A stretch of 64,000 bases of DNA from Variovorax sp. PBL-H6 (GCF_901827155.1 NZ_LR594660.1:620001-684000); one strand, 5' to 3'. Numbered from the stretch's first letter, positions 51,592-60,494 are shown. Program-made: numbers and translations. The notes: generated by a model not told the origin, from the sequence alone.

Positions 51592-51762
51592 GAGAGCGTC
51601 CTATTCTGTTGAGTTGACCTTCCGCGTTTTGCGACGGCCCCGCCCAGGACCCCAAATGGGCGGCTTAGCGCCGGCGGCTAACTTGAAGACAAGCCCGGCG
51701 GCACGCCCCGAGGGCAGGTGTACCTCGGCGCCTTCGCCAACGTCCCTCCTCACAAATGTGGA

Positions 51763-51790
51763 TTGACGTCGCGAAAGCGGCGTGTATTGT
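51763..51790 (+). promoter_or_regulatory. Sigma70-type promoter of the lipoprotein operon
   Basis: TTGACG (51763-51768), a 16-base spacer, TATTGT (51785-51790); the lipoprotein ATG is 30 bases further on. Confidence 0.65.
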
Positions 51791-51819
51791 CAGCTCGGCA
51801 CAGAAATCGGGGCAAAACA

Positions 51820-52335
51820 ATGCGAACATCCTCTCCTCTCGCGTACGCACAGGCAACACGCATCTGGTTCATCGCTTTGGTGCTGTCGGTCCTCGCTGGC
51901 TGTGCAGACATCCGCCTGGTAGGGACCTACGACAAGCAAATCGATGACGGCGTCACCGCACTGCAAAAGAGCACCGAGACGTACCTGGTCAAGCTGACGT
52001 CCGGACCGGGGGACAAAGCGCTGCCGTACAAGGGCAACGAAGCGTTCTACGGCGAGACCAAGGTGGCTGTCAGTTCCTTGCGCGTGCGCGCAGACGCCAC
52101 GTCCCGGAACAGCCTGACAGTCCGGCAGCTCGACACATTGCAGACTAACTACGACCTTTTCCAGAAGATGCACCAGGACGGCATTTCGAAAGCTGAAATT
52201 CCGCTCGTCCGGGACGGGTTCAACTCTCAGTTCACGGCAATCTTGACCTTCGAACTCGCGAAGCGTCGCACAGAGAATCCAGATGAATCGAAGGCGGTCG
52301 CGCCCCCAACGCCCGCCAAAACACCTGCGAAGTAA
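51820..52335 (+). CDS. Lipoprotein of unknown function (171 aa)
   Basis: Signal sequence with lipobox VLAGC (Cys28). The mature protein is helical (DIRLVGTYDKQIDDGVTALQKSTETYLVKL), with a Pro/Lys-rich C-terminus. It shares an operon with the 110-aa gene 11 bases downstream. No family recognised, but a lipid-anchored helical protein beside an amphipathic helical protein suggests an envelope complex. Confidence 0.75.
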   Translation: MRTSSPLAYAQATRIWFIALVLSVLAGCADIRLVGTYDKQIDDGVTALQKSTETYLVKLTSGPGDKALPYKGNEAFYGETKVAVSSLRVRADATSRNSLTVRQLDTLQTNYDLFQKMHQDGISKAEIPLVRDGFNSQFTAILTFELAKRRTENPDESKAVAPPTPAKTPAK

Positions 52336-52346
52336 GGAGCTACGAA

Positions 52347-52679
52347 ATGAGCGGCATTGACGTCGACCAGCTTGGAGCTGACATCGTCAGCGGCTTCAAA
52401 GGCGCGGTAGGGGCAAAGTGGCCTGCAGTGCGAGAGTACTTCGAGGCCGAGTCAAAAGTGCTGGCGCAGCGGCTTGCGACCATCGCCAAGCTTCGCATCG
52501 AGGGAAAAATCTCGGAGCAACGAGCGAAAGAGCTGGTTCAGTTTCAAAAGAACTCATTTGAGACAGTCCTTCTCGCAGTCGAAGGGCTGACCCAGCTCAT
52601 CATTGAGGACGCGCTCAACGCCGGCTTGAAGGCCGTCAGAACTGCGATAAACACCGCGATAGGGTTCGCACTTCTCTAG
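52347..52679 (+). CDS. Helical protein with hydrophobic C-terminus (110 aa)
   Basis: TAAGGAG precedes the ATG. It is almost entirely helical: amphipathic helices (WPAVREYFEAESKVLAQRLATIAKLRIEGKI) and then a hydrophobic C-terminal region (VLLAVEGLTQLIIEDALNAGL ... INTAIGFALL). No signal peptide. Second gene of the lipoprotein operon. The layout is compatible with membrane insertion, but no family was recognised. Confidence 0.65.
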   Translation: MSGIDVDQLGADIVSGFKGAVGAKWPAVREYFEAESKVLAQRLATIAKLRIEGKISEQRAKELVQFQKNSFETVLLAVEGLTQLIIEDALNAGLKAVRTAINTAIGFALL

Positions 52680-52724
52680 CGGCTGCCGCGCCGCCGGCCA
52701 GTTGCGGAAACCGTAGGGCTTTCG

Positions 52725-53471
52725 TCACGACTGCCGGCGCGCGAACGGAGCCCCGAGCGCCCGGGGCACCTCTCCATCGCACATCGTGTTGTTGCGTGCG
52801 TACTCCGCGGGTGAGTCGATTTGCCGGTGCGCAGCTTTTACCCCATCGAACCGGCTCTTGCCCCACGGCAGCCACTGGCTTTTGAGGTTCTCGGTGAACG
52901 CGACCCGCAGCTCGCCCGGCGTTCCGTAGAAAACGCGGTTTCCGAAGGAGCGGCTCAGCGCGGCCTTGAGCTCGTCAGCTACCCTCTCCGCGTGAGCCTG
53001 GTTCGCCTTTACATGGCGAAGCTCGTGTTCCGCAATCTCCCAGAATGCGCAGGTGCCCTTCGGGAACTCCTTGGCCACCGTCACACGTTGGGGCCCCACC
53101 TGAACCTGCACCTTCACCTTTGGTCTGGCGCAAGCCAGTCCGGTTGCTCGGTCGACCAAGGTTTGTCCTTCCCAGCTCGACGACAACTGAAAGTTGGCTT
53201 GGGTGAGCCCTAACGTGATGTGAGCCGCGCCGCCCAGAGGCGCCTTTCGCGTGAGCTCCTGAGCGCCCATGCCAAATTCGTAGACGACCTCGCTGGGCAG
53301 CGAATCCACGATGACCGCGCCGAGCCCCAGCCGCCGCTCGCACTCGACCTTGAAGCGCTCGGGAGGCTCGGGCTGGGCTTGCGCGGATAGCCCGGAGGCA
53401 GCGAGGATTGCTGCGGCAAGCAGGCGAACGCACAGATTTGGCGCCGACAGGGGCGCGTACGATGAAGGCAC
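52725..53471 (-). CDS. Exported protein with HELRH motif, possible zinc peptidase (247 aa)
   Basis: The N-terminal signal peptide is visible (LLAAAILAASGLSAQA). Residues 147-153 read IAEHELRH, an HExxH motif typical of metallopeptidases, with a Glu later in the same helix. Several Cys may be disulphide-bonded. The family could be a DUF922-like peptidase, but this is only a resemblance. Periplasmic or secreted. Confidence 0.7.
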   Translation of the reverse strand: MPSSYAPLSAPNLCVRLLAAAILAASGLSAQAQPEPPERFKVECERRLGLGAVIVDSLPSEVVYEFGMGAQELTRKAPLGGAAHITLGLTQANFQLSSSWEGQTLVDRATGLACARPKVKVQVQVGPQRVTVAKEFPKGTCAFWEIAEHELRHVKANQAHAERVADELKAALSRSFGNRVFYGTPGELRVAFTENLKSQWLPWGKSRFDGVKAAHRQIDSPAEYARNNTMCDGEVPRALGAPFARRQS

Positions 53472-53585
53472 GGCGGACAGGAAGAGCTACGGGACTACGT
53501 CTAGGCATGCGCGCGTTCTGTGCCCGGCAGGCGGGCGCGCGCTGTGGCTACACGGAGGTAGGTCAACTACTCACACAAAGCAACG

Positions 53586-54155
53586 ATGAAGCTCCAGAAA
53601 CATCCCCCGGTGAACAAGATTTCGGTTTCGGACGCTTTCCGGGTACGCGTCTTCAACATCGCCCAGGAAGTGCACTACATGTTCCAGGCTCACAGCGAGG
53701 CCCGTGGCGGCCATCCCGTCGAGTTCAGCTGCCACATGTACGACTCGGCGTCGTGCGACTACGCGGCGTACATTGACGTGGAGACCATCCCAACCGATAG
53801 CCACGGCCACCGCCGCTGCTGCGCAACGGGCAATACGCTCGACGAGCTGGTTTCGAACCTGGACCTCGCCCACAGGCCGTCGGAGCTCGCCGAGCTGCGC
53901 ATGCTATTGGCAACGCGAAGCCTCACCAACAAGAAGCAGCCCATCGGCGACCTGGTTCTCTACGAACCCTCAGCCGAGCAGCGTGAACGCCATGCCGCGG
54001 CGCGTGCCCGCTTTGTCAAGGAACACCTTGAGAAGGAGAAAGCGGCAATGACGCAGCGCACGTCCATCGCCATCGAAGCCGCAGCGGAACACGTCGCCGC
54101 AGCTGCGAAGTTTGGCATCCGGCGAGATTTGGCACCGAACTTCGACAGAATCTGA
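53586..54155 (+). CDS. Hypothetical protein (189 aa)
   Basis: A soluble protein with Cys/His-rich stretches (SCHMYDSASCDYAAYIDVE, HGHRRCCATG), then a long charged helix (EQRERHAAARARFVKEHLEKEKAAMTQ). The Cys/His clusters might bind zinc. No signal peptide. A terminator follows. No family recognised. Confidence 0.65.
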   Translation: MKLQKHPPVNKISVSDAFRVRVFNIAQEVHYMFQAHSEARGGHPVEFSCHMYDSASCDYAAYIDVETIPTDSHGHRRCCATGNTLDELVSNLDLAHRPSELAELRMLLATRSLTNKKQPIGDLVLYEPSAEQRERHAAARARFVKEHLEKEKAAMTQRTSIAIEAAAEHVAAAAKFGIRRDLAPNFDRI

Positions 54156-54177
54156 CAGCCTATAGGCCTTGATTGCG

Positions 54178-54207
54178 AAAGGACCCCCTCAACGAGGCGG
54201 GTCCTTT
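54178..54207 (+). terminator. Intrinsic terminator
   Basis: AAAGGACCC (54178-54186) and GGGTCCTTT (54199-54207) form a perfect stem followed by TCTTT. Confidence 0.78.
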
Positions 54208-54230
54208 TCTTTGACTGCCCCGGACGAAAA

Positions 54231-54258
54231 TGCCCTGCAACCAGAAGGTCGCAGGGCA
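54231..54258 (-). terminator. Intrinsic terminator of the hydrolase gene
   Basis: TGCCCTGC (54231-54238) and GCAGGGCA (54251-54258); on the minus strand TTTTC follows. Confidence 0.72.
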
Positions 54259-54274
54259 TCAAAATCAGCCGAGC

Positions 54275-54934
54275 TTAGGCGGCGTATTGCTTGTGCATCG
54301 CGCGAACCATCGAAATCTGCGTCCGCAACAGAAGCTTCGCATTCTCGTACGCCAGCTCTTGCTGGCAGAAGCGGCGCCGAGCAATCTTAATCATGGGAAG
54401 AATCTCTTCCTCCGCTTCCTGCACATAACTGAGCTGCTTCTCAGGCGGCCAGGCCTCGCCCATCGTGTTCTGGTTATTTCCGCGGTCTGCCGGCTTCGCG
54501 ATGCTGGCCGTTCGGGACCTCGCCAGGCCGGCTTTATACTCCGCCGGCGTCTTCTTGACCCCGTCAACTACCTTGCTGATGGCTTCGACGCCATCAGCGA
54601 CTTCGGAGCCGAATCGACTCACGAATTCGTTGTAGCGAAGGTTCCCGTCCTCCATGGCGTCATGCAGCAATGTCACCGCGATGGTCTCGATGGGCTTGAT
54701 GAGGTCCGGCAGCGTCATGACGTACATCGTCGCTTCCACCGGGTGGATGATGTACGGGCCGCCGGTGCCTTTTCGAATCTGGTCCGCATGGACCTCAATC
54801 GAGCACTCGAGCGCGTCAACGGCAAGGTACCAGGAGGGGTCGACCTTGCCGGCGCCCAGGAGGCGCGAGCGCAGGATTGAGACGTACTTCTTGGTGTGGG
54901 CCTTCGCGGCAGCTAGCGTGTTGGTTTCGGACAT
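54275..54934 (-). CDS. HD-domain SpoT/MESH1-like (p)ppGpp hydrolase
   Basis: 219 aa with the RelA/SpoT hydrolase HD signature: H49 (EVHADQIRKGTGGPYIIHP), H64, the HD pair in TLLHDAMED (91-92) and the later DGVEAISKVVDG. A synthetase domain is absent, so the protein is MESH1-like (small alarmone hydrolase). It should hydrolyse (p)ppGpp or a related substrate. It stands alone, divergent from the DndC-like operon. Confidence 0.82.
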   Translation of the reverse strand: MSETNTLAAAKAHTKKYVSILRSRLLGAGKVDPSWYLAVDALECSIEVHADQIRKGTGGPYIIHPVEATMYVMTLPDLIKPIETIAVTLLHDAMEDGNLRYNEFVSRFGSEVADGVEAISKVVDGVKKTPAEYKAGLARSRTASIAKPADRGNNQNTMGEAWPPEKQLSYVQEAEEEILPMIKIARRRFCQQELAYENAKLLLRTQISMVRAMHKQYAA

Positions 54935-55104
54935 GAGTACCTTTCTGAGTTGTTCTCTTACCTTCGCCGTCTAGCGAACCCTTCGCCGTGCGGCTGACGT
55001 GTGCCCAAACTCGGGCGCCCTTCGCGCCAGGCGTGAACTTCTGACGACAGCCGCAGGTGCAAATTTAGGGCCCCTGATGCATCGTAGTCATATTCGTTTT
55101 AAAC

Positions 55105-55145
55105 TGATAGCTTATAGAAGGGGCAAGGCGAATCACCCCTCTAAA
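55105..55145 (+). promoter_or_regulatory. Promoter element and leader hairpin of the DndC-like operon
   Basis: TATAGA at 55113-55118 resembles a -10 box. AGGGG (55119-55123) and CCCCT (55136-55140) form a short hairpin directly after it, reminiscent of the leader hairpins at 19642 and 20424. Confidence 0.4.
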
Positions 55146-55172
55146 ACATTACTTTTTGAGAGCGAGCACCGC

Positions 55173-56945
55173 ATGCGTGAGGGAGAGGTATCCCAGGTCG
55201 AGCTGATGGCCAAAGACGTTGAGTTCGTGATTCGTGGATTGCTGGAGGAAGGCCGTGCGGTGTTGGTCGCCTTTTCGAGCGGAAAGGATTCATCGCTGGT
55301 CTTGGCGCTGGCCCTAAACGCAGCCCTCGCCCTAAAGCGGTCCGGCGGCGATGTGCCACCAATCCTGATTACGCACGGGGATACCGGCATTGAGAACCCA
55401 ACAATTTCTGCGCTGGCAATGCGAGAAATGGAAAAGGCCAGGCAATTTGGCCTTGCGCACGGTATCACCGTGGTCGCGGAGGTCGCACGACCGTCGCTCA
55501 ACGACTCCTGGGCCGTCTCCGTCCTCTCCGGGCGCAAGCTGCCCACCTTCGCCAATGCGGCATCCCGCGACTGCACGGTCGGCTACAAGGTGCTCCCGAT
55601 GGCCCGCCTTCGAAAGAAGTTGCTCGCCCGATTCAAGAAGCACGCTGCCGCGGCGGTCACACTGCTCGGCACCCGCTTTGAGGAGTCGACGGGCAGAGCT
55701 GCCCGGATGGAGGAACGAGGCGAGTCAGCGACGCGCCCCTGGTCGAAGAATGGCCAGTTGTTCCTCAGTCCAATCGCGTTCTGGACTACTGATGACGTCT
55801 GGGAGGCCTTGGGCCATATACGCAGGGGCGCTCTTGAAGCGTTCACCAACGCGCGAGACGTCTTCGAGGTCTACGCCGCTGGCGGGGGTTCATCGTGCGC
55901 TGTAGTGGCCGACATGGCAACAGAAGGGGTCAAGAAGTCACGCGCCTGCGGAGCGAGGTTCGGGTGCTCCCTGTGCGCGGCCGTTGGGCGCGACAAGTCG
56001 CTGGAAGCGATGATTGAATCGGACCCGGGCTACGCCTGGCTGCGTGGCTTGAATCGGATTCAGCGGTTCATCGTCGACACGCAGTACGACTTCGACCGCA
56101 GAAGTTGGCTGCAGCGCCAGTCCGATGGGAACGGGTTCCTTGTCGTCAAGCCGGACACCTACTCGCCGGCCATGCTTGCGGAGCTCCTACGCTACTGCCT
56201 CACGGCCGATGCCGAAGAGCGGGTGGCAGCGCGCCGCGTCGGCTCAAGTCCGCGGTTCCAGCTGGTATCTCCCTCTGCAGTGGTGGCAATCGACGCGAGT
56301 TGGGGCCTGCAGGGCCAGTTTGAGCGGCCATTTACAGCGGTGGAGATTTGGCTCGACGTGCATGTGCGTGGACGCCGGTACCATCCCCCTGAGAATCTGG
56401 TCGCCTTCCCGCCCCGCGGCGTACCGAAGGAGCGCTTTCTATGGGTGGGCACGGACTGGGGAGCCGGCGAGAACCTGGACTTTCTAGGGCTGCGGGACGT
56501 TGTACGAGAGATGGTGCACCAGGATGGCACCCCTAACACGACGCTCAAAAACGGGCGCCAAGTCCTGCGCGCCCACGAGGCGGAACTCTTTGACGTTGAC
56601 GAGGAAGCGGCTGAGGAGTTTCTTACCTGGGAAGCCGAGCACAAGGTTGAGCAGTCCAGGCGCCTGGACCTTGCGGGGACCGCCTCCTATTTCTACTACG
56701 CCGGCCTGGGGCTCATCTCGACCTCCAAGCGGCACCTGGGCATGCTCGACGAGGTCGTGCGCAGAACCAACTGGAAGCGGGACATCGGCCTGTGCGGTTC
56801 GGGCGCCGCGGCCAAGGCAAAGGCGCTCTCCATTTCCCGCGAGAAGCGCGACGAACACCTTTCCGAAGCAGCCCGGGGCGCGAAATCCTCGGTCCCCGAC
56901 CGCTCCCTACACGAGCAAGGCCAACTTAAAATCAACCCGTCATGA
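55173..56945 (+). CDS. DndC-like PP-loop ATPase/sulphurtransferase-family protein
   Basis: 590 aa. The PP-loop is SSGKDSS (35-41). Other DndC-family blocks are TLLGTRFEESTGRAARM, LSPIAFWTTDDVW (199-210) and CGARFGCSLCAAVGRDKSLEAM (259-280). Cys134, Cys259, Cys265 and Cys268 could hold an Fe-S cluster as in DndC/SspD-type proteins. About 300 C-terminal residues beyond the usual core form an unrecognised domain. DndC proteins activate sulphur for DNA phosphorothioation, but no other dnd or ssp genes are present. The start is uncertain (55173 is chosen; further ATGs upstream). Coupled to the next gene. Confidence 0.75.
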   Translation: MREGEVSQVELMAKDVEFVIRGLLEEGRAVLVAFSSGKDSSLVLALALNAALALKRSGGDVPPILITHGDTGIENPTISALAMREMEKARQFGLAHGITVVAEVARPSLNDSWAVSVLSGRKLPTFANAASRDCTVGYKVLPMARLRKKLLARFKKHAAAAVTLLGTRFEESTGRAARMEERGESATRPWSKNGQLFLSPIAFWTTDDVWEALGHIRRGALEAFTNARDVFEVYAAGGGSSCAVVADMATEGVKKSRACGARFGCSLCAAVGRDKSLEAMIESDPGYAWLRGLNRIQRFIVDTQYDFDRRSWLQRQSDGNGFLVVKPDTYSPAMLAELLRYCLTADAEERVAARRVGSSPRFQLVSPSAVVAIDASWGLQGQFERPFTAVEIWLDVHVRGRRYHPPENLVAFPPRGVPKERFLWVGTDWGAGENLDFLGLRDVVREMVHQDGTPNTTLKNGRQVLRAHEAELFDVDEEAAEEFLTWEAEHKVEQSRRLDLAGTASYFYYAGLGLISTSKRHLGMLDEVVRRTNWKRDIGLCGSGAAAKAKALSISREKRDEHLSEAARGAKSSVPDRSLHEQGQLKINPS

Positions 56946-57604
56946 ACTTCATCTCTCGCCCTCGTGGCGTCAAGCACGGCAAGCGCGCCCGCGCTGTGAG
57001 CAAGAAGGTCTTCCAGACCCACCTCGGCGACGTGCCGCTCGATATGACGGCGCTCAACAAGGTCCTCGAGGAGCGCGTCAACGGACCTGTCTGGAATCCT
57101 GGCGATGTGCTGCTCGTCGACACCATCGTGCCCGAGGGCTCTGCGGAAAGCATGCGTGCGTGGCTCGCCACGTTTGGAATCCGCAAGGCCGACTTTGTCG
57201 ATGCCGGCACGCTCAATGCGTGCGAAGGCTCCACTTTCCACGAGGACTCGCAGGCCTACGGGAATGAGTTTTTCTGTATACAGTGGCTCGAGCACACCGA
57301 CCCCTGGGACCTGGTGTTCCCCGAATCAGGCATCCGGATTCCGCTTTCGAGGGGTTCCACCGTCCTTTTCGACCCCGCGAACGTCCACGGCGTCGTAGGG
57401 CGGGGATGCTCGCAGTTTGACGAGCCTTCGCTCGGCGACTACGGGGTGCAGGCATTTTCGTCGCTGAATCTGAAATCCAACCCGAAGCTCATGCGGCTCT
57501 TCGATGTCGCCTGGCTGAAGGACAGCCACGATACCCTGGACCTGACCTGGAATGAGCCGCCGCGTCGCGTTTGTCACCTGACTGGCGCGGCGGTCTCCTG
57601 TTAG
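56942..57604 (+). CDS. Putative 2-oxoglutarate/Fe(II)-dependent oxygenase
   Basis: 220 aa. The ATG overlaps the DndC-like stop (ATGA). The candidate iron facial triad is H100-x-D102 (STFHEDSQ) and H149 (PANVHGVVGR), with Arg154 able to bind the cosubstrate; the 47-residue spacing fits the family. The context (coupled to a PP-loop enzyme) suggests both act on the same substrate, perhaps nucleic acid. The domain call is motif-based and moderate. A strong terminator follows. Confidence 0.6.
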   Translation: MNFISRPRGVKHGKRARAVSKKVFQTHLGDVPLDMTALNKVLEERVNGPVWNPGDVLLVDTIVPEGSAESMRAWLATFGIRKADFVDAGTLNACEGSTFHEDSQAYGNEFFCIQWLEHTDPWDLVFPESGIRIPLSRGSTVLFDPANVHGVVGRGCSQFDEPSLGDYGVQAFSSLNLKSNPKLMRLFDVAWLKDSHDTLDLTWNEPPRRVCHLTGAAVSC

Positions 57605-57612
57605 CTTTCTCA

Positions 57613-57638
57613 AGCAGCGCACACCCGTGCGCTGCTTT
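57613..57638 (+). terminator. Intrinsic terminator of the DndC-like operon
   Basis: AGCAGCGCA (57613-57621) and TGCGCTGCT (57628-57636), then TTT. Confidence 0.82.
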
Positions 57639-57803
57639 TACTCCACTGAAGGCTCCCGTGGCCGGGGCCGCCTAAGAAACCCCGGAACCGGTCGGTGTGG
57701 CGGCGCTCGAATTGGTAACGCCCTGGAAGTTTTTGCCAATTTGGCGTGGCGTTGCCGGCGCCCGTTGCTACACGAGAAAGTTCCTCAACCAGCAAAAGGC
57801 CAT

Positions 57804-58295
57804 ATGCCCGATATCCACAGCTACGCCGACGTCATCGTCGCAAACGTGTACCACCTGCTGCCGAAAGGGACCGACCAGGCCTATGCAGTCAGCATTCGCA
57901 TGGATTTCAACAACTACCAGACGGACAAGGAGCTTCCGACAGTTGGTGGCTACCTGCACCTCGCATGCCACGCCCCGGCCAACTACATGTCGGTTTTCGC
58001 CGCGCTGACGAAGCGCCCAATCGCACGCTATGACGAGCTGGACTGGGCCCACGTGTGCTCCCATGACAGCGCTTGGCGCGACGACGGAATTCGGGCCACG
58101 ATGCGCGAAACGTTCCGGACGCTCCATTGGCACGCCGAGAGCTACCTAAACTGCTCGCAGGAGAGCTTGTCGGTCCACCTCGGAATCGAAGACATGGCCC
58201 TAAGCCTGGTGCACGAGCTTCTAGCTCCCGCGACGCTCCGGTTAGACCGCAGCCGTCTCGACGTAGCTGGCTTCATCAAAAAGGTCCCGGGCTGA
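57804..58295 (+). CDS. Hypothetical protein (163 aa)
   Basis: The ATG at 57804 follows AAAAGG. A soluble, His- and Trp-containing protein with helices (VANVYHLL, NYMSVFAALT, DMALSLVHELLAP). No signal peptide. No family recognised. A terminator with a long T run follows. Confidence 0.65.
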   Translation: MPDIHSYADVIVANVYHLLPKGTDQAYAVSIRMDFNNYQTDKELPTVGGYLHLACHAPANYMSVFAALTKRPIARYDELDWAHVCSHDSAWRDDGIRATMRETFRTLHWHAESYLNCSQESLSVHLGIEDMALSLVHELLAPATLRLDRSRLDVAGFIKKVPG

Positions 58296-58325
58296 CGCAC
58301 TCCGCCCCTTCAATCTCATTCATCG

Positions 58326-58349
58326 TCCCGCCTTGTGCGGGATTTTTTT
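58326..58349 (+). terminator. Strong intrinsic terminator
   Basis: TCCCGC (58326-58331) and GCGGGA (58337-58342) with a TTTTTTT tail. Confidence 0.85.
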
Positions 58350-58428
58350 ATCGTACAGCGCACGCTCGTTGCACAAAGCTTCGTCCCTATAGGTCGTGGA
58401 AACTTCCTTCTGACCAAGCGCCATTTCC

Positions 58429-59676
58429 ATGACCGCCTTCCAAGGAGCAGGACTCCTCTTCACCGTCATCTCCGTCTTCGGTGTCATCAACCATCGATAC
58501 CTGAAGCTGCCCGACACTCTGGGCATCACGGCAGTTGGATTGATGCTTTGCCTTGGCCTGTCCATTCTTGGGACGGGCCACCCTGAGATGGTGGCTCAGG
58601 CTCAGAAGCTGGTGACCCAGATTGACTTCTCAGAGGTAGTCTTCCACGGCTTGCTCTCCTTGCTTTTGTTTGCAGGGGCGCTTCACGTCGACGTCTCGCG
58701 CCTGCGTGCCCACAGGGCTCCCGTCTTTCTACTGGCGACGGTCGGAGTCGTCATCTCCACGGCCGTAGTCGGGTTCGGCCTTTACTTGGTCGCAAGCCTG
58801 TTCGGTAGCCCCATCAGCTTGTTGTGGTGCCTCGTGTTCGGTGCCCTCATCTCTCCGACTGACCCGATTGCTGTGTTGAGCGTGTTGAAGAGCGCTGGTG
58901 CGCCGCCGGCACTGGAGTCAAAAATCGCGGGCGAGGCTCTCTTCAACGACGGCACAGCTGTCGTGACGTTCGTAACGCTGCTCGGCCTCGCGGCCGGCAC
59001 AACACATTTCTCGTTGGGTGAGGTTGCAGTGACGCTCGCACGCGAGGTCATCGGTGCCCTGCTCCTAGGAGTGGCTGTGGGATACGGAGCCTCCTTGATG
59101 GTCTCCCGCGTGGAGAGCTACCCGGTCGAAATCCTCATCACCCTCGCTGTTGCCACGGCCGGCTACAGCCTTGCCGAGCTCCTGCATGTTTCCGCGCCCC
59201 TGGCTGTGGTCATCATGGGGCTCGTGCTTGGCAGTCACGGTGCAACAAAAAGCATGACTGCAAAGACGCGTGAGCATCTGTTCAACTTCTGGTCCCTGTT
59301 GGATGAGCTGCTGAACCTGTTGCTTTTCGGGCTCATCGGGCTCCAGATGATTGCGGTGTCGCTCAAGGCAAATGTGGTCTACCTGGGCCTCGCCGCCATC
59401 CCGGTCGTTCTCACGGCGCGATTCCTCAGCGTTGCTGCACCTTTGTCGGCGCTGAGGGGCTTTCACGCCATGAGCCCTCACGCAGCCAAGGTGATGACCT
59501 GGGGTGGTCTGCGGGGCGGCATTTCGATTGCGTTGGCCCTCTCTCTGCCGGTGTTCGAAGGCCGCGACCTCATCATAGGCGTGACCTACATCGTCGTGGT
59601 CTTCAGCCTGCTGGTCCAGGCGACGACCCTCGGGCCGCTCGTCAAGCGGCTAGGGCGCTCCTGCTCCGGCGAGTAG
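58429..59676 (+). CDS. NhaP-type Na+(K+)/H+ antiporter, CPA1 family
   Basis: 415 aa with 11-12 predicted membrane segments. The CPA1 signature is strong: SPTDPIAVLSVLKSAGAPPALESKIAGEALFNDGTAVVTF, the ion-binding F-N-D-G region, and later TWGGLRGGISIALALS. Inner-membrane cation/proton exchanger for pH and Na+ homeostasis. No long cytoplasmic C-terminal domain, unlike NhaP2-type members. Monocistronic. Confidence 0.93.
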   Translation: MTAFQGAGLLFTVISVFGVINHRYLKLPDTLGITAVGLMLCLGLSILGTGHPEMVAQAQKLVTQIDFSEVVFHGLLSLLLFAGALHVDVSRLRAHRAPVFLLATVGVVISTAVVGFGLYLVASLFGSPISLLWCLVFGALISPTDPIAVLSVLKSAGAPPALESKIAGEALFNDGTAVVTFVTLLGLAAGTTHFSLGEVAVTLAREVIGALLLGVAVGYGASLMVSRVESYPVEILITLAVATAGYSLAELLHVSAPLAVVIMGLVLGSHGATKSMTAKTREHLFNFWSLLDELLNLLLFGLIGLQMIAVSLKANVVYLGLAAIPVVLTARFLSVAAPLSALRGFHAMSPHAAKVMTWGGLRGGISIALALSLPVFEGRDLIIGVTYIVVVFSLLVQATTLGPLVKRLGRSCSGE

Positions 59677-59710
59677 TCAGCAAGCGAAGCGATGGCTCGG
59701 GCGTCGTTCT

Positions 59711-59761
59711 TGTTTAGGTCGACTCTAAAACGGTGCGAGCCTAAAACATCAATGCTATAAT
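59711..59761 (+). promoter_or_regulatory. Promoter region with TGTTTAGG and two CTAAAAC repeats
   Basis: TGTTTAGGT (59711), TCTAAAAC (59724) and CCTAAAAC (59740) precede a perfect TATAAT (59756-59761). The CTAAAAC copies are 16 bases apart. No proper -35 box is seen, suggesting activator dependence. The transcript would serve the CoaB-like and ArgC-like pair. Confidence 0.6.
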
Positions 59762-59840
59762 GGCTAAGCCGTGGCCTACGCGTGGGTTCTTTCCAAAGGG
59801 ACCCTTTTTTAACACCCTGCCGCTTCCCCTAACACCATAC

Positions 59841-60494
59841 ATGACTATCCACATCTTCGGCGGCGGAACCATCATGCATGTCCGCAGCCACATGGCGCTA
59901 TGTGCGCCGGCGAAGGGCGGAACGGCCAGGAAGCTTGCCGAACTCCTTAGAGGCAAAGGCGCCTCCTGCGAGCTCCACCTCACGGGCATGGCGGACCCTG
60001 ACAGTTCGATGGATACCAACGACGACGTCGAGGCAGAGCTCCGCCGGGTCCTCGCGCTACCGGAGACACAGGCAATCGTGTTCAACGTTGCGCTCTGCGA
60101 CATGAACGGCCAGATTGGTGACGTGAAGTCTGGCAAGTACGCCGAGCGCCTCCAAACCAGAAAGGTCCCGGAGGGCGGGCTCGTGATGAAATTGCGGCCA
60201 ACCTCAAAGGTCTTGGGCCTCGTCAAAGAGCTGCGCCCGGACGTGTTGGCAGTTGGGTTCAAGACGACCGCGGGGCAGGCTCCGGAGGTGCAGGTGCAGC
60301 GTGCTGCTGTGATGGCGCAGCAGCATGGGCTGCCACTTGTGTTCGCCAACGACGTTGTGACGCGATACAACATGGTCATTCCCTTCCTGGCGGAGCCCGC
60401 CGGCGAGCCTTGGCCGCTTTACGCAGGCGACAACCGAGAATCGGCGCTCGGGCACCTGGCTGACCTCGTTCTGCTGGGCCTCAAACATGGCTAA
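59841..60494 (+). CDS. CoaB/DFP-type flavoprotein-like protein
   Basis: 217 aa. The start MTIHIFGGGTIMHVRSHMALCAPAKGGTARKLA and the LRPTSKVLG and LAVGFKTT motifs match the phosphopantothenoylcysteine synthetase (CoaB) half of Dfp-type proteins. The CoaC decarboxylase half is absent. The start at 59841 is chosen because the upstream in-frame ATG at 59760 overlaps the -10 box. Possible role: nucleotide-dependent ligation similar to CoaB. It overlaps the ArgC-like gene by eight bases. Confidence 0.75.
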   Translation: MTIHIFGGGTIMHVRSHMALCAPAKGGTARKLAELLRGKGASCELHLTGMADPDSSMDTNDDVEAELRRVLALPETQAIVFNVALCDMNGQIGDVKSGKYAERLQTRKVPEGGLVMKLRPTSKVLGLVKELRPDVLAVGFKTTAGQAPEVQVQRAAVMAQQHGLPLVFANDVVTRYNMVIPFLAEPAGEPWPLYAGDNRESALGHLADLVLLGLKHG

